From Dendrolimus kikuchii (Eukaryota > Arthropoda > Insecta > Lepidoptera > Lasiocampidae), in the NCBI GenBank assembly GCA_019925095.2, contig CM034397.1:3367763-3431762 (forward strand): a DNA stretch of 64,000 bases. Reading direction: 5' to 3'. The position numbers and the translations under genes were made by a program. How positions within the stretch are numbered: the first letter of the stretch is position 1; each line of letters opens with the position of its first letter. Of the stretch, positions 43,411-56,500 are shown piece by piece. The notes below the pieces were generated by a model, which was not told the origin of the DNA, made no database searches, and saw only the letters and a program-made list of their open reading frames with translations.

Positions 43411-44498
43411 TTGAGAATAATTGCTGGACCAACAGGAACGGCTATCAGATTTGTTTTTATTATCTATAGAGGCAGAAAATCTAGAAAAACTGAAATCGTC
43501 TTTATCTATTTGGTTTGATAAATTAGCTTGTCGAACTTGATTGATTTAAATTGTCTGTCTAACTTAGCTCCTAGGAGTATTAAGTAAAAGTAATAACTTA
43601 TAATCAATATATAATTATTTTAATTGAATTGGAGCCTTTTTTGTTTCTTTTATTAATAGTACATTATGGTACTAGTGTGTAACATTGGTGATTACCGCCG
43701 AGGCGCCATTGAGACTCGAGCCGTAGGCGAGGGTCTTAAGAGAGCCGAGGACGGTAATCATCAATACACACGTGTATCATACGACGTTTTTCAACACACT
43801 TGTGAATAAAATAACAACAAAAACTCATTTTGTTTAGTAGATAAAAAAAAGTTATATATGAGTGAAAGTTTTATTTATTAAACACGTACGAGTTAAAATT
43901 ATCTATTTAAATAAGAAGTTGCATGAAATGAGCAAGTAATAGGAACATTAATTTATTTGTTCTATAGAACACGATCTTTTTTTTTTAATAAAAACTTTTT
44001 TAAGAACAAAGCAACACAACCAATAAAATTTAAAAAAAAAATCTATAACTCACTAGTGAGTTATAATGTTTTTTACTCACAGTTTGATAATGGGTGTCAT
44101 TCTGTGCCTAATTGCGGTGACCATAGAGCCACTTTATGAGCAAGTGTGTTGAAAAAAACTTTAACTCTTCCGTTGCGCCCATAACACATTTTGATACAGG
44201 GCTCGTCTAAGGCAAGCTACGCCACTGCATATACAGTGGTGGTCATCTAATTAGAAACACTACCAACGGTCCTTGACATTATGTAAGATACTTCACCGCA
44301 ATCGTTTTTATTTTCAAATTAAACAATAAATAGGACAACAATATGTTCAACGGTTTATCATTTATTAGAAAAACATTATAAATCCCATTACACATGTGCA
44401 GTTTGAATATTACATTACGGAAAAACATTCAAATCAGTTTTAACGTATGAACAATAAGGGTCAACTAATTAGAAACAACAACAAAAAAGTATAAAAAG

Positions 44499-44608
44499 CA
44501 ATATTTTTTTAAGTATTAGTAATTAAAACGAAATACCTTATTTTGAATAGTAGCACTGCAACGACGTGGCATTGATTCAATCAATATTTTTTTAAGTATT
44601 AGTAATTA
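44499..44608 (+). repeat. 27-bp direct repeat inside the Tc1 element
   Basis: CAATATTTTTTTAAGTATTA and GTAATTA occur identically at 44499-44525 and 44582-44608, bracketing the surviving transposase C-terminal codons. Confidence 0.85.
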
Positions 44609-45325
44609 GTATTGTTATTTATGAAATACCTACTATCCACAGCCTACCAATAGTTGTAATTAATTGCCATTGATCCATTGTACCTTCAATCTTCCGAACG
44701 GGTCCAACTCCACATCCGGAAAAACACCCCCAAACTTTAATGTTACCGCCACCGTGCTTGACTATACTCCTTGTGTATTTATAATTAAACGCACTGTTTA
44801 CAGGACGTTTAACATAGCGCTTTCCATCGGAATTTACCATATTTATTTTTGTTTCATCTGAAAATAATACTTTTTTCCATTCTTGTACCGTCCAATTAAC
44901 ATATTTTTTAGCGAATAATAATCGCTTCTTTCGGTGTTGCTTGGTAAGAAGCGGTACCTTTCGAGAGATTCTTCCAAACAATTTAGCTTCCACTAATCTT
45001 CGGCGTATCAGTCTTGACGAGATGTTTCTCGGGTCATCAGGTGAATAAACTTCATTTTTAATCTGGTTGGAGCCTTTACTTGGGTCTTTTTTAGCAACAC
45101 GAACGATTAGCGTATCTTCTCTGGGAGAACTTTTTCTTGGCCGAGCCTTTCTAAGAACATTTTCAACAGTTCCATGTGTTTTATAATGATCAATTGCATT
45201 AAAAACTTTCGTAACAGAACAATTTAAATGCTTAGCTGGCTTCTTCTATACGCCCACTTATGATCCATATGTAAATTAACAATTATTTGCCTAGTTGACG
45301 CGTCACAACTTTTATTTTTGCCCAT
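44535..45325 (-). pseudogene. Tc1-like transposase, broken
   Basis: ATG at 45325 (MGKNKSCDASTRQIIVNLHM), a frameshift near 45245, then HLNCSVTKVFNAIDHYKTHG (N-terminal helix-turn-helix), NISSRLIRRRL, LFSDETKINM (first catalytic Asp) and KVWGCFSGCGVGPVRKIEG. The segment with the second Asp and the Glu (D-N-D / N-P-I-E) is missing. Only the end ESMPRRCSATIQNK survives, at about 44530-44580. Not functional. Confidence 0.85.
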
Positions 45326-45764
45326 TTTGAACAAAATAAAATTCAGATTAAATTTTTTATTGCCGCCAAAATAATAGAAAAAGCCAAGAAAGAAATGTTA
45401 TTCTCCAATTTCAAAAAAAGAACGAGCTATGGATGCTTTTTTAAAATGTTTCTAATTAGGCGTCCAAGCGGCCAGTAACAGAAAATAAACTCTTACATGT
45501 GTAAAACTCATTTTGTAATTAAAAGTAAGATATGTTTTATATTTTATGCATTTAATGAGTTTTTTATTTGAGTGGCTATATTATTGCATGATTATTAATT
45601 AATTAATGTGTATATTTTTACGAACATTTGTACGTTGAAATTATACTTTCTTTATTCATAAGAAGTGTTTCTAATTAGATGACCACCACTGTATATGCAC
45701 ATATACAATAATATATTTCAAAATATATAAGTTACTATAACAAATGTATTAGCATGATTATATC

Positions 45765-46085
45765 GGCTAAGGCCGACTTGATCGGTGTGATACTACGCTC
45801 TCACAGAATATCAGCCTAAAACGGTTAACCTTGAGCTGATCGTGTTTCGTGCGATGAGTGAGTCTCGTTAGCTCACTTCTGCCTTCCTTTATCTCATCTT
45901 CCATATCTCATCATCCCTTCTATCCCTTTCCTCCAGTTTTATCTCCATTCCTCCAGTTTTATCTCTTCTATCCCATCCCTAACTGTTCCATCCCACTCTA
46001 AAGGTTGGCAACACGTTGGCTACACCCCTGGTGTTACAAACGCCTATAGATGCCGGGAACCAACTTTGCGTTGCCATATTAGTTT
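45765..46085 (+). repeat. Composite repeat and T/C-rich stretch
   Basis: GATCGGTGTGATACTACGCT.. matches 25230-25340. Then a pyrimidine-rich tract with repeated CTCCAGTTTTATCTC (45930-45970). Confidence 0.5.
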
Positions 46086-46092
46086 TTTTTTA

Positions 46093-46309
46093 AATAAGAA
46101 CGGCAGACAACGTAAATTAAGCAGGTCACGCTTGTGTTATGGGTAATATACTACGGGCTACACTGGGGCCGATCCCAGACACCCAGACCATAAATAACGA
46201 AGCAAAGTCGTTTCCCTAAATTTACCATATCAGGAATCGAACCCGGAGCCTCTGCATTGCAGTGAGGTAAGCCGGTAAAGACTTAGCACGCTCAACCACA
46301 AAGGCTGTC
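46093..46309 (-). mobile_element. SINE-A copy
   Basis: GGAATCGAACCCGGAGCCTC and CTCAACCACAAAGGCTGTC. Diverged tail. Confidence 0.8.
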
Positions 46310-46496
46310 GAAGTTGTGCCGGCTGTCTATTTGCCAACTTCGCAATAAAATATATACATGCCTATAACTTATTAATGGTATGGAAAAGAAAGCATCTATG
46401 GTTATATAGAAAGAAAAGAAAGAAAGAAAATTATTTATTTTTAATAGCGATACACAACACAAAATAGTAGCATAACAAAGTATAGAAATTGTATTA

Positions 46497-46770
46497 TAAA
46501 ACTACGTTTTAACGGTGGTAAATTAGATTAGGCTCCCATAGAGTAAATAATAACCATAAACAAAATTAAAACTAAATAATTAAAATGAACAAGTTGGCGG
46601 TAGGCTAAATAAAACTTTAACAATACTCGTTGACACTTGACATCTGTCTTCCGTCATCACGGCTACTGAAAAGTGGCCGAAACGTCGGAATAATAAAAAT
46701 CAAATAAATTACCATTAAAACGTAGTTTTATTATGTATACCAGTCGCGAAAACTTAAGAAGAAAACAGAA
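46497..46770. mobile_element. MITE-1 copy with altered left half
   Basis: ACTACGTTTTAACGGTGG at the left; GTGGCCGAAACGTCGG and GTTTTATTATGTATACCAG at the right. Confidence 0.65.
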
Positions 46771-46820
46771 ATTGTATACCGCAATTTGAAAATGAAGTTG
46801 ACACTCAGCATTTTGGTGTA

Positions 46821-47094
46821 AAGAATGCATGTTGAAAGAATGACTAAACACATATACAATGCAAAAGTGGATGGATGCAGAAGTCGTGGAAGGCCACAAC
46901 ACCTACCATGATCAAATTGATCGTGTACTAGCAGAAGGTGATGTCAGGAGCCTTAAGAACAGACGAGTGTGCATGACAAGAGCTATGAATGTCAAAGAAG
47001 CAAGTGAGGTGTGTAAGAATAAGCCTAAACGGCGCTCTGTTGTTCGTGCCTACCCCGCAAGGGAACTGGCGTGAAGTTATGTATGTATGTATGT
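46821..47094 (+). mobile_element. LINE-A copy upstream of gene B
   Basis: KVDGCRSRGRPQHLP-type end through YPARELA. 11-bp duplication ATTTTGGTGTA at 46810-46820 and 47095-47105. It lies about 370 bp before the gene B start codon, in possible promoter or 5' intron sequence. Confidence 0.93.
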
Positions 47095-47157
47095 ATTTTG
47101 GTGTACCGGAACGTAGTCTGACACAGCGCTAATTTTCAGTGCCCACATACGTCATAA

Positions 47158-47382
47158 TTGAATCGGCAGACAAACACAGTCAGTACATTCCCAAGCTAAG
47201 CAAGTTACGTATGTATTATGGGTAATACATAACGGACCACTCTGGGACCGATCCCAAACACCCAAACGGAAATAACGGGTTCGTTTACGAAATTTACCAA
47301 GTCAGAAATCAAACCCGGAGCCTTTCCGTTCCAGCGAGTTCGGCTGGCAAAAACATAGCCCACTCAACCACAGAGGCCGTCG
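47158..47382 (-). mobile_element. SINE-A copy close to gene B start
   Basis: Diverged copy with CTCAACCACAGAGGCCGTC head. Ends 77 bp before the gene B ATG. Confidence 0.75.
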
Positions 47383-47458
47383 TATACCCATAAGAATGTA
47401 GGTTGTTTTAGCAATTTCAAGCATTTGTTTAAATCATTTTTCTAGCAGTGAAGTAAAA

Positions 47459-47561
47459 ATGAAGGAGGATTTCGTTTTAAGAGTGACGCAGCCGGTCGCG
47501 CCGGAAAACAAGAAGGAAGATATGGAGAACGTAAAACTTGAAGATGCACTTGACATTGCAG
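47459..47561 (+). CDS. Gene B exon 1
   Basis: ATG reading MKEDFVLRVTQPVAPENK.., hydrophilic, ending at GGTAAAG (phase 1). A TTTCTAG acceptor lies 11 nt upstream of the ATG, as in gene A, so a 5' UTR intron is likely. Ends ..KLEDALDIAG. Confidence 0.85.
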
Positions 47562-50500
47562 GTAAAGTTTTTTTTGGATTTTATGGCTTGGCAGCTAGGC
47601 CTTTAAGCCAGATCTTAGATTCAATGTAGTATCTCCATTTTATTAAACCTATGTGTAGCACAGCTGTACTGTAGGTTATCAGCTAGTACCATTCAAGGGA
47701 GTTCTTGTGACAACTCAAAAGGCCACATTTGACTTTACAGTTCACATTTCTCACAAAACACATAATTACTACTCAAAAACTATCAATATCCTACAAATAT
47801 TGTTCATTTTAGAGTAATTTTACACATTTTTACAAAATAAAACTGCTAGCACATCTCCTTTCAGTTCCCGCCAAAAACTCTATGCAGGTAAAGTCGATTA
47901 TATTACTAACTAGTGACGTACCATATCCTTGATTAGTATTTATGTTCAAACAGACTGTAGTAAATTAATGCAAACACACGTGCAGAAGACGTACGGTTGA
48001 TTAATACTTACATTATGCAGTTCGCATCCCTTTTTTTCCGTTGCGATATATGAGATTTTTCGAAAAGAAGCTGTTAAACACTTCTTTAAAAATTGATAAC
48101 ATAGCGGACTGTAAATAATCAATAATAAAAAACTGCACGTGTGAAATATATGACGATTTTAATTTTATTTATTTAGATTTATGGTTTTGGCAGCTAGGCC
48201 TTTAAGCCAGATCTTAGTTTACAACGTAGTTTCTTCATTTTCTTAAGCCTATGTGTAGTATAGCTGAACTGTAGGTAATCAGCTAGTGCCATTCATCGGA
48301 GTTCTTGTGACAACTCAAAAGGCCACATTTGACTACACAGTTCACATTTCTCACAAAAACACATAATTACTACTCAAAAACTATCAATATCCTACAACTA
48401 TTGTTCATTTTAGAGTAATTTTACACATTTTTAGAAAATAAAACTGCACAGCACAACATCTCCTTTCTGTTCCCGCCAAAAACTCTGACGATTTTAATGG
48501 AGGGAAAAATATACAGAAAAAAAATAATATAAGAACATCAGTGTTCCATATTTAAAAATAATGCATTGCGGCCAGCAACAAACCTCATTAGCCACAATAT
48601 AAACTTTTTGGTGAAGATTTCAACATGTGCCATAAAATACCTTAGTAATGTGGCTAAATGTTTGTAGACGACCGCTTTCGATTGCACAGATTGGCAAAAT
48701 TTCAAAGTCGTAAAATGAAAAACATATTTTCGTCAGAAATAAGTTTAAACAAGATCTATTCATTGACTATTACGATAAGTTATTGAAATATGGGTGTTAT
48801 CGTTTAAACTCCTTTTAGTTGAAAGAAGAAAATAAGAACTATATTATGTCTAATTCTTGGAAGTGTAACTAATTATTACTAGTGGTCGCCCGTGGTCGAA
48901 ATTCGGCCATAATAATTAATTTAAATTGTAAGTTTGGACATTATTAAGGTTCCGTTGTCAAAGACTATACTTCTATAATCACAGATTTCGCCAAGGCTAC
49001 ACTGATTCATTTGACTACTGAACTGACTAATTGGACTTTAACAATAAACAAAAGAGTATATATGCGTGTGTGTATCAAAACATGGTAGTGTGTGTAATGT
49101 TTTTTTATTGATTTAATGTATTTTTTATGAATATTTTTTTATATATTAGCATTCTGCACTCCTTTTTTTATATAAACTATAAGTGTGCGAAATTTCATAC
49201 TCCTCCGTCAGCGCAATTTTCGTAAAAAGAGGTACAATGTTTTTGCTTTACGTATTAATATATAATTTAAGATAAAGTTTGATTAATTTCGCTTTCACCG
49301 ATGCCAACAAATAAGTCAATGCCACATAATCCGATTTGCTGAGTTTCTTAAATTCATTGACTGTTGTGACAAAAAATGAGTGGCGTCTGAAAGCTGTACG
49401 TGTCAGGCGCTAATCGGCTTGTGTAGTAATTTTCTAGGGCGTACAAGACTAGGGAGAACATACAAATGTAGTTTCTCGATGAGACTAACGCAGTCAATTG
49501 TGGACTGAGCATTTTTTTTTACCAATGGAGCAAGTTTATACTAACACTACTAAATCCCATATATTTTATTCGTGATAATATCAGTAAAGTCTGTGGTCCC
49601 TAGGATATTATTACTCTACAAGAAAATATAAGTTGTATTTCTACGATTTTATGCTATTATATATTTTCAGGCGCTGGACGCTATCAAATAATTCACTGTT
49701 CACTGATGCTGGCCATTCTTTTATCTGCAATGTTGGAAATGATCGGTATAGCTTTTGTGCTGCCAGCTGCAGCCTGCGATTTGGACATACCAGACAGTTT
49801 AAAAGGAATTCTAACGTCGATACCTAATATAGGTGAGCAGCTAATCTATTTGTAACAAAGGGCCGTTTGCGAGTTTCACACATGGAAAATACGAAAGGGT
49901 ATAAAATTTATTTTTCATTTCTCATATTCTGAAAGTACGCTTGGAGTTGCCTAATCACAGGGATGAAAACAGTACTTTTTTTCTCTGGGAAGCGATTCTC
50001 TCGGCTCTCAAAATGTTTAGAAAACTATGCGAATCATAGATAATAGGTACATGCGACTCATGTCCCAAGTGTTTTTACAGCCACTGTTGATTGTAATACA
50101 AAAAATTTCAACAATTTTGTAACATCATTTTATACCTATAAATTACTTTTCATTAAATTATAATTTAATTTAAACAAATTTAAGCCAAGTATCAGTGACA
50201 AAAAAGTTAAGATTAAAGATCTACCGGTAGGTGGCACCGCTAGAGTCTTCGTAAGCAGTGGGACCTATTTTGACGATTGTTTTGTTTTTATTAAAGTGGA
50301 TTCGACAATGGTTTAAATTAACTATTAGTCCCGGTAAATGTCGCTGCAATCGGGTCCTAAATTTTTATTTCTAAGGACAGGACAACGTCTGCCGGGTAAA
50401 GCTAATTTATAATAATAATAGCATATTTTTCCATGTTCCCTGAACATTGCGACGGGCAGACGCCATAGTCCCCATATTCCTAGACCCCTAGTACCATTAG

Positions 50501-53500
50501 CAGTTCACCGCAATAGCCCGGTACTTTTTGTCCTCTTTCCCACAATAGTCCTACACTGGTCGGGGCTTATCCTTGGGTGCATTATTATATAGTGTAGCCA
50601 GGGATAATCGCCGGTCAGTGTCACACCAAATTTACATTAAATTTGTCAAGGGGTTCTCTACGTGTTGGCCTTCCCATGGCCCCACGCAAGCCCTTCAAAA
50701 GTCCGGGCCATTTTTATGGCCCGTGGTCTTGAAAGACATACAATAATAATAATTCATTTATGTCAGAAATTGAGTATTTCTATATCATACAGTTTCATAT
50801 TATAAATTATTCCATTTTTATCAAATGTTAAATTCCAAATTAGTTCACGGCACAACAATTAATTAATAAAACAAATACTGGGGCATTATATATTATAATG
50901 GCATTATAATTGTTAGGTTTGTAAAATATTGAAACGTTAAAAAAAAAATTGCAACGTTGACAGTGACAGACACTGAGATTAACAATACTTTTAATCATCA
51001 GAAACAAAGAAGATATAAACACTACTCTTATCATAAATATTAAAACCAATAGAAAGGTTTTACATCTCTAAACAATTTTCTTAGACAAGATAGAAAATCA
51101 AACAACATTAATTTAAGTAATTTTAACGTTTATTGTCAAAAACTTAATCATAATTTTCTATGGAACACTGTTTTGTGTCTTATTTTGGGAGGTTTTGGCG
51201 GGAACTGAAAGTAGACGTTGTGCCGTGCAGTTTTATTTTCTAAAAATGTGTAAAATTACTCTAAAATGAACAATAGTTGTAGGATATTGATAGTTTTTGA
51301 GTAGTAATTATTGTGTTTTTGCGAGAAATGTGAACTATATAGCCAAATGTGGCCTTTCGAGTTTTCACAAGAACTCCGTTGAATGACGTCGATTGTAGCC
51401 TACAATACAACGGCGCCTGGCTTAAAGGCCTAGTTGCCAAGCCTGAAACATAAAAAAATGTGTCTTTACTTTGAAAAAGATAGACGGTGCAAGCGGAACG
51501 TTAAATGAATCACTTTGAAATCTGTCGAATCTTTTTATACCACGACTGTATTAACTAACAACTTGCTGTAACACCTTCATATCTTACTTATATTAGCAAT
51601 AAAACAAAGAGTTAACAATTTTTGCACCCGTGGATAAAATTCAGGCGTCATCATAACTGCACCGTTTTGGGGCCGTGCCGCTGATTCACACGGCAGGAAA
51701 CCAGTTCTGCTGCTGTCCACCGCTGCTGCTGGACTCATGGGATTCCTAGCCGCTTTTATGCCTAACCTACTTAGCTTCGCCTTATGTAAATTCGCCGAAT
51801 CATTGTTGTAAGTATCTTTGTATTAAATATTGTATCGGGGACTTTATTAAGATGTCAAACATTTTTGGCCGTAACTGATGGGTGAAGTTGTACTGTGCAA
51901 TATTATTGACTAAAAATATGTAGTACTAGAATATGCCCGCGACTCCTTCGTCCACGCTTGACTTGAAATTCCCGCGGGATTCCCGGGACACAGCATTTAA
52001 AAAAGAATATAAGCTATCGTTTTAGTAGAAACTGTGTCGAGCTAATTTTTATGCACTCGAACAACTTCAAATCGATCCCGGAAAATTCCCGCGGGATTCC
52101 GGGGTTAGAAGGTATCATACATTTTATTACACAAAGTTTTCTATGAACAGTAAAAAATCAAACAAAAATTCACGTTGGAATTCTGATTTTTTCAATCTGG
52201 CCATTTTAAATAATTCCCAGAAAAGTTCTCGCGGGATTCCCGGGATAAAAAGTAGCGCAGATTTTAATTCTAAAAATTAACTGTCGAACAGCGAAAGCCG
52301 CATCGAAATCGGCCGAGTAGTTTATCTGTGAATTAATAAAAAAATGCATTGGGTTTTACGTCGTTTATTTATAGTCTATTCCAGTTGTTTTTTTTTTTAA
52401 TAGCTTTAGTATATAGACGCGGCATGTTTAGAATTTTATAGTATTATAGATTATGTAGATTACTATAAAATGAATAATTACGTATGTGGTTTTTAACTAT
52501 CGCAATATGTAATGTCCGTTTAATTACACTTTTTGACATTAATTACGTTTTATGACACTTTTTGTGTTGTGGTGTAAAAGGAGACAGAGACTTTTGGGCC
52601 AAAGAAATGCAATGATTTAAGATATGGCTTAAAAAAGCATTATATTTTTACATACATACATACATACATAACTTCACGCCAGTTCCCTTGCGGGGTAGGC
52701 ACGAACAACAGAGCGCCATTCAGGCTTATTCTTACACACCTCACTTGCTTCTTTGACATTCATAACTCTTGTCATGCACGCTCGTCTGTTCATAAGGCTC
52801 CTGACATCACCTTCTGCTAGTACACGATCAATTTGATCATGGAATGTGTGTCGTGGCCTTCCACGACTTCTGCATCCATCCACTTCTGCATTGTATATCT
52901 GTTTAGTCATTCTTTCCACATGCCCGAACCACCGGAGCATTCCTTTCCTTACCTTCACCCCGACACTCTCTTTCAGACCAACTCTCTTTCTTACTTCGGT
53001 ATTACGAACGCGGTCCGCGAACGTCACTCCGCATTATATTTTTCTTCTACAAAATGGAAAACATTAACCCTATATTCTAGCTAGAAGACCAGAAACCTTA
53101 AAAATAAGGTCATAAATAAAATAAATTATCGATTACCATTATCGGTTTATGTGAATGAATTTCAACAATTAATGTTTGCATATTAAACACTTATTCCACA
53201 CGATTAATTCATTCAATTCGCTCGCGGACCGCGTTCGTAATACCGAAGTAAGAAAGAGAGTTGGTCTGAAAGAGAGTGTCGGGGTGAAGGTAAGGAAAGG
53301 AATGCTCCGGTGGTTCGGGCATGTGGAAAGAATGCATGATGAAAGAATGACTAAACAGATATACAATGCAAAAGTGGATGGATGCAGAAGTCGTGGAAGG
53401 CCACGACACACCTTCCATGATCAAAGTAAGAGTGGACCTAGATGGCGCTCTGTTGTTCGTGCCTACCCCGCAAGAGAACTGGCGTGAAGTTATGTATGTA

Positions 53501-56500
53501 TGTATGTATGTAATTCATTCAAAATAACTAATCCCACTATCTATCTTAAAATCACTCTCATTTATACAATCTGGGTCCAAGAATGTGTGAATGCGTATCC
53601 TTCTCCTTTTGCACCATGTAAACCTAAAACCGTTTTCTTAAAGGATCCGTACCGTTTTTCAGTTTATCATGTCCATCATCGCTCTGCTTTCCATATGCCT
53701 GCGAGATTATGCCTAAGGAGCGTCGGGACAAGACCGTCCTCATAACCAATGGACTTCTAAATATGCTTGCTTCACTTAATCCAAGTAAGTGTTACCTGCT
53801 TCCGTGGGGCTCGTTACAGACCACCCCACGTTGTACCATGTTCTCCGTGTTCCATGTTCCAACCATGTTCTCTGTGTTCTATATTTGTTGAAAAGCACGT
53901 AAGCTGAGTTGGCCAGTTTGTGAACCGAAGGAAAAATGAGGCCGATGGGCCACCGCCTGCCAGGGCCAGCGGGGGGCTACGTCATAAACCCGTGGCCCTG
54001 GCATTAAGGCGAAGGACGGAATGCCTAGGGGTTTTAGTGGGTATCCCTAACTGTGGTGTGGCAATAGCATCTTTAGTTCTGCTTAGAGGTCCTAGTGCCA
54101 CCCCGACCTGGCGAACCCTCATACACCGGCCGCGATTTTCCCCCTACGCGTGGCTGATGACCCTCAATCGGGTTTTCCCTAGTTACAAAGAAAGTAAGTG
54201 TTACTTTTACTTGCTTAATGGCAATTATATAATATCAGTCCATAAAATAAATGTCAAACGCCTAGACTGGTTCAATTTTTTGGAGAACAAAAGTGGAATG
54301 GCGATTTTTACACATCGGTAATCTCAACGTAGTTTAATGATGGAACGTTCATCACGATGTTATCGTTCAACGTCAGCACGTGGTAATATAACAATTTACA
54401 ACTTACGTTCGTAAAATTGATGGGATTTTTCTGACGTAATTTGTTGGAAGTATGCGATACTTAGAAATTGTATACTGCCCGGCTACAATTTACAACTTGC
54501 AACTATTTACAACTTACGTCCATAAAATTGATGGGTCAATTTTTCAGACGTAATTTGTTGGATTGTTGGATGTATGCTATACTTCGAAATAACATGCTGC
54601 CCGGCTACAATTTACAACTTGCAACTATTTACAACTTCCGTCCGCAAAATCGATGGGTCAATTTTTCTGACGTAATTTGTTGGATTGTTGGAAGTATGCG
54701 ATACTTCGAAATTGCATACTGCCCGGCTACAATTTACAACTTGCAACTATTTACAACTTCCGTCCGCAAAATTGATGGGTCAATTTTTCTGACGTAAGTT
54801 GTTAGATTGTTGCAAGTATGCATTACTTGTGTATTGAGTACTTCCCGGCCACGATTCGAATTTACGCCATTTTGAAACGCGATTGTGTTATGCACTAAAC
54901 TACTAAGACTTCGTGATTATGTACAGTTACAAATGATTTTCATCTCTTATAACATATATAGACATACGAACAAGCGGACGAATTTAGAGGATTTAGATTT
55001 TGTTATTTGCCTATAAAACCCTAACGGCGCAGTCACGACCTTGGGCCTTTCGACGAGCTACGCGATGAGTAATGAACGCAACAACTCGTGGCTTCATGCA
55101 TTCTTTTGTTTCTGTCGCCTGGCGCGTAGTGCTTAGCTGCTGCAAACAGTTACAAGGTCGTGGCCGGGCATTAAAAGCTCTAAAAATCTAATAGTACGAT
55201 TTTCCAAAAATTTCAGTTTTAGCCTGGGCTATACTACCATTCAGCTGGGAATACCAAATGGGCATCATCACATTCAAATCATGGAGACTTCTGACCTTGG
55301 CATACTCGTTGCCGCTCCTTCTATCAGCAATATGGATGACGACAGCGGTGGAAAGTCCGAAGTTTTTGATGACGAAGAACAAACAACAGGAGACCCTGAA
55401 AGTTTTGAAGAGAGTGTATTCTGTGAATACTGGCCTATCTGAAGAGAATTATTCTGTGCGTGAAATTGCTTCTTCCTTTAATCTATAATCTATCTATAAT
55501 GTTATAAAATTCTAAACATGTCGTGTCTGTACATTGAAGCTATTAAAAAAAAACAACTGGAATAGACTATAACAATATGGAGAACACGATGCAATTTTTT
55601 TAGATTTCTTGACTGTTTGTTCGAGATTCGCGTAAAAACTACTGGGCCATTTTGGATGCGATTTTCGCTGATCGGGAATCCCGCGGGAATTTTCCCGGGT
55701 ATGGTACAAATTAGTCCGATTGCTTAAATATTAGCCGATTTTTTTTACGATAGCTTAAGTCCTTTTTAAGTGATGCGATACTTTATATTTCGGGAATCCC
55801 TCGGGAATTTTCCCGAGAGTATTATTCATTATACTACTTCAAATCAGGTTGGCTTCGATTCGCTTCTATTTTGCTGGGCAGTTGTCTAGATTTATATGGA
55901 CTCAATTTCTTTGTTATATGTTTTTATATTATACTAGTGGTCGCCCGTGGTCGAAATTCGACCATAATAATTAATTTAAATTATAAGTTTGAACATTATT
56001 AAGGTTCTGTTGTCAAAGATTATACTTTTATAATCACAGATTTCCGCCAAGGCTACACTGTTAATTTGAGCATTAAACAAAACAGTATATATGCGTGTGT
56101 GTGTCAAATACATGGTAGTGTGTGTAATGTTTTTTTATTGATTTAATGTATTTTATATGAATAGTTTTTAAAAAAATATTAGCGTTCTGCACTCCTTCTC
56201 TATATAAACTATAAGTGTGCAAAATTTCATACTCCTCCGTCCGCGCAATTTTCTTAACAAGGGGTCCAAAGTTTTTGCTTCACGTATTAATATATTACAT
56301 ATATGTAAAAAACCGAATTAAGTTTTTATGTAAGTAAAATTAAGCTACATATTGCCTAGGGCTTGACACGCGGCGTAGCCGCGAGGCAAACTCTAGCTAT
56401 ATTGTGTTTACATTTGGAAAGAATAGGTAGTACGGAAATAGGACGAAATTGAGAAAAGGAAGCGGGATTGGGTCTTTTTGGCAGAGGAGTCACCTGGGCT

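Larger units (their letters stand above)
39174..44227. mobile_element. Putative 5-kb foldback element with long inverted ends
   Basis: Left end CAGTGGCGTGACTTGCCTTA, inverted at 44186-44227 (TAAGGCAAGCTACGCCACTG). Inside, 39265-39835 corresponds inverted to 43425-43640 (ATTTTCTGCCTCTA and TCCTA(A/G)GAGCT blocks). The left arm is split by a REP-E insertion. The interior 39840-43260 has no transposase. Confidence 0.55.
44234..45691. mobile_element. Tc1-like DNA transposon, rearranged
   Basis: The ends CAGTGGTGGTCATCTAATTA and GAAACACT are perfectly inverted (right end at 45664-45691) and flanked by TA. Contains a minus-strand transposase pseudogene. 1458 bp. Confidence 0.9.

Noticed and set aside
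54468..54797. 109-residue ORF with repeated LQLATIYN
   Set aside because: Chance open frame through the 122-bp tandem array.
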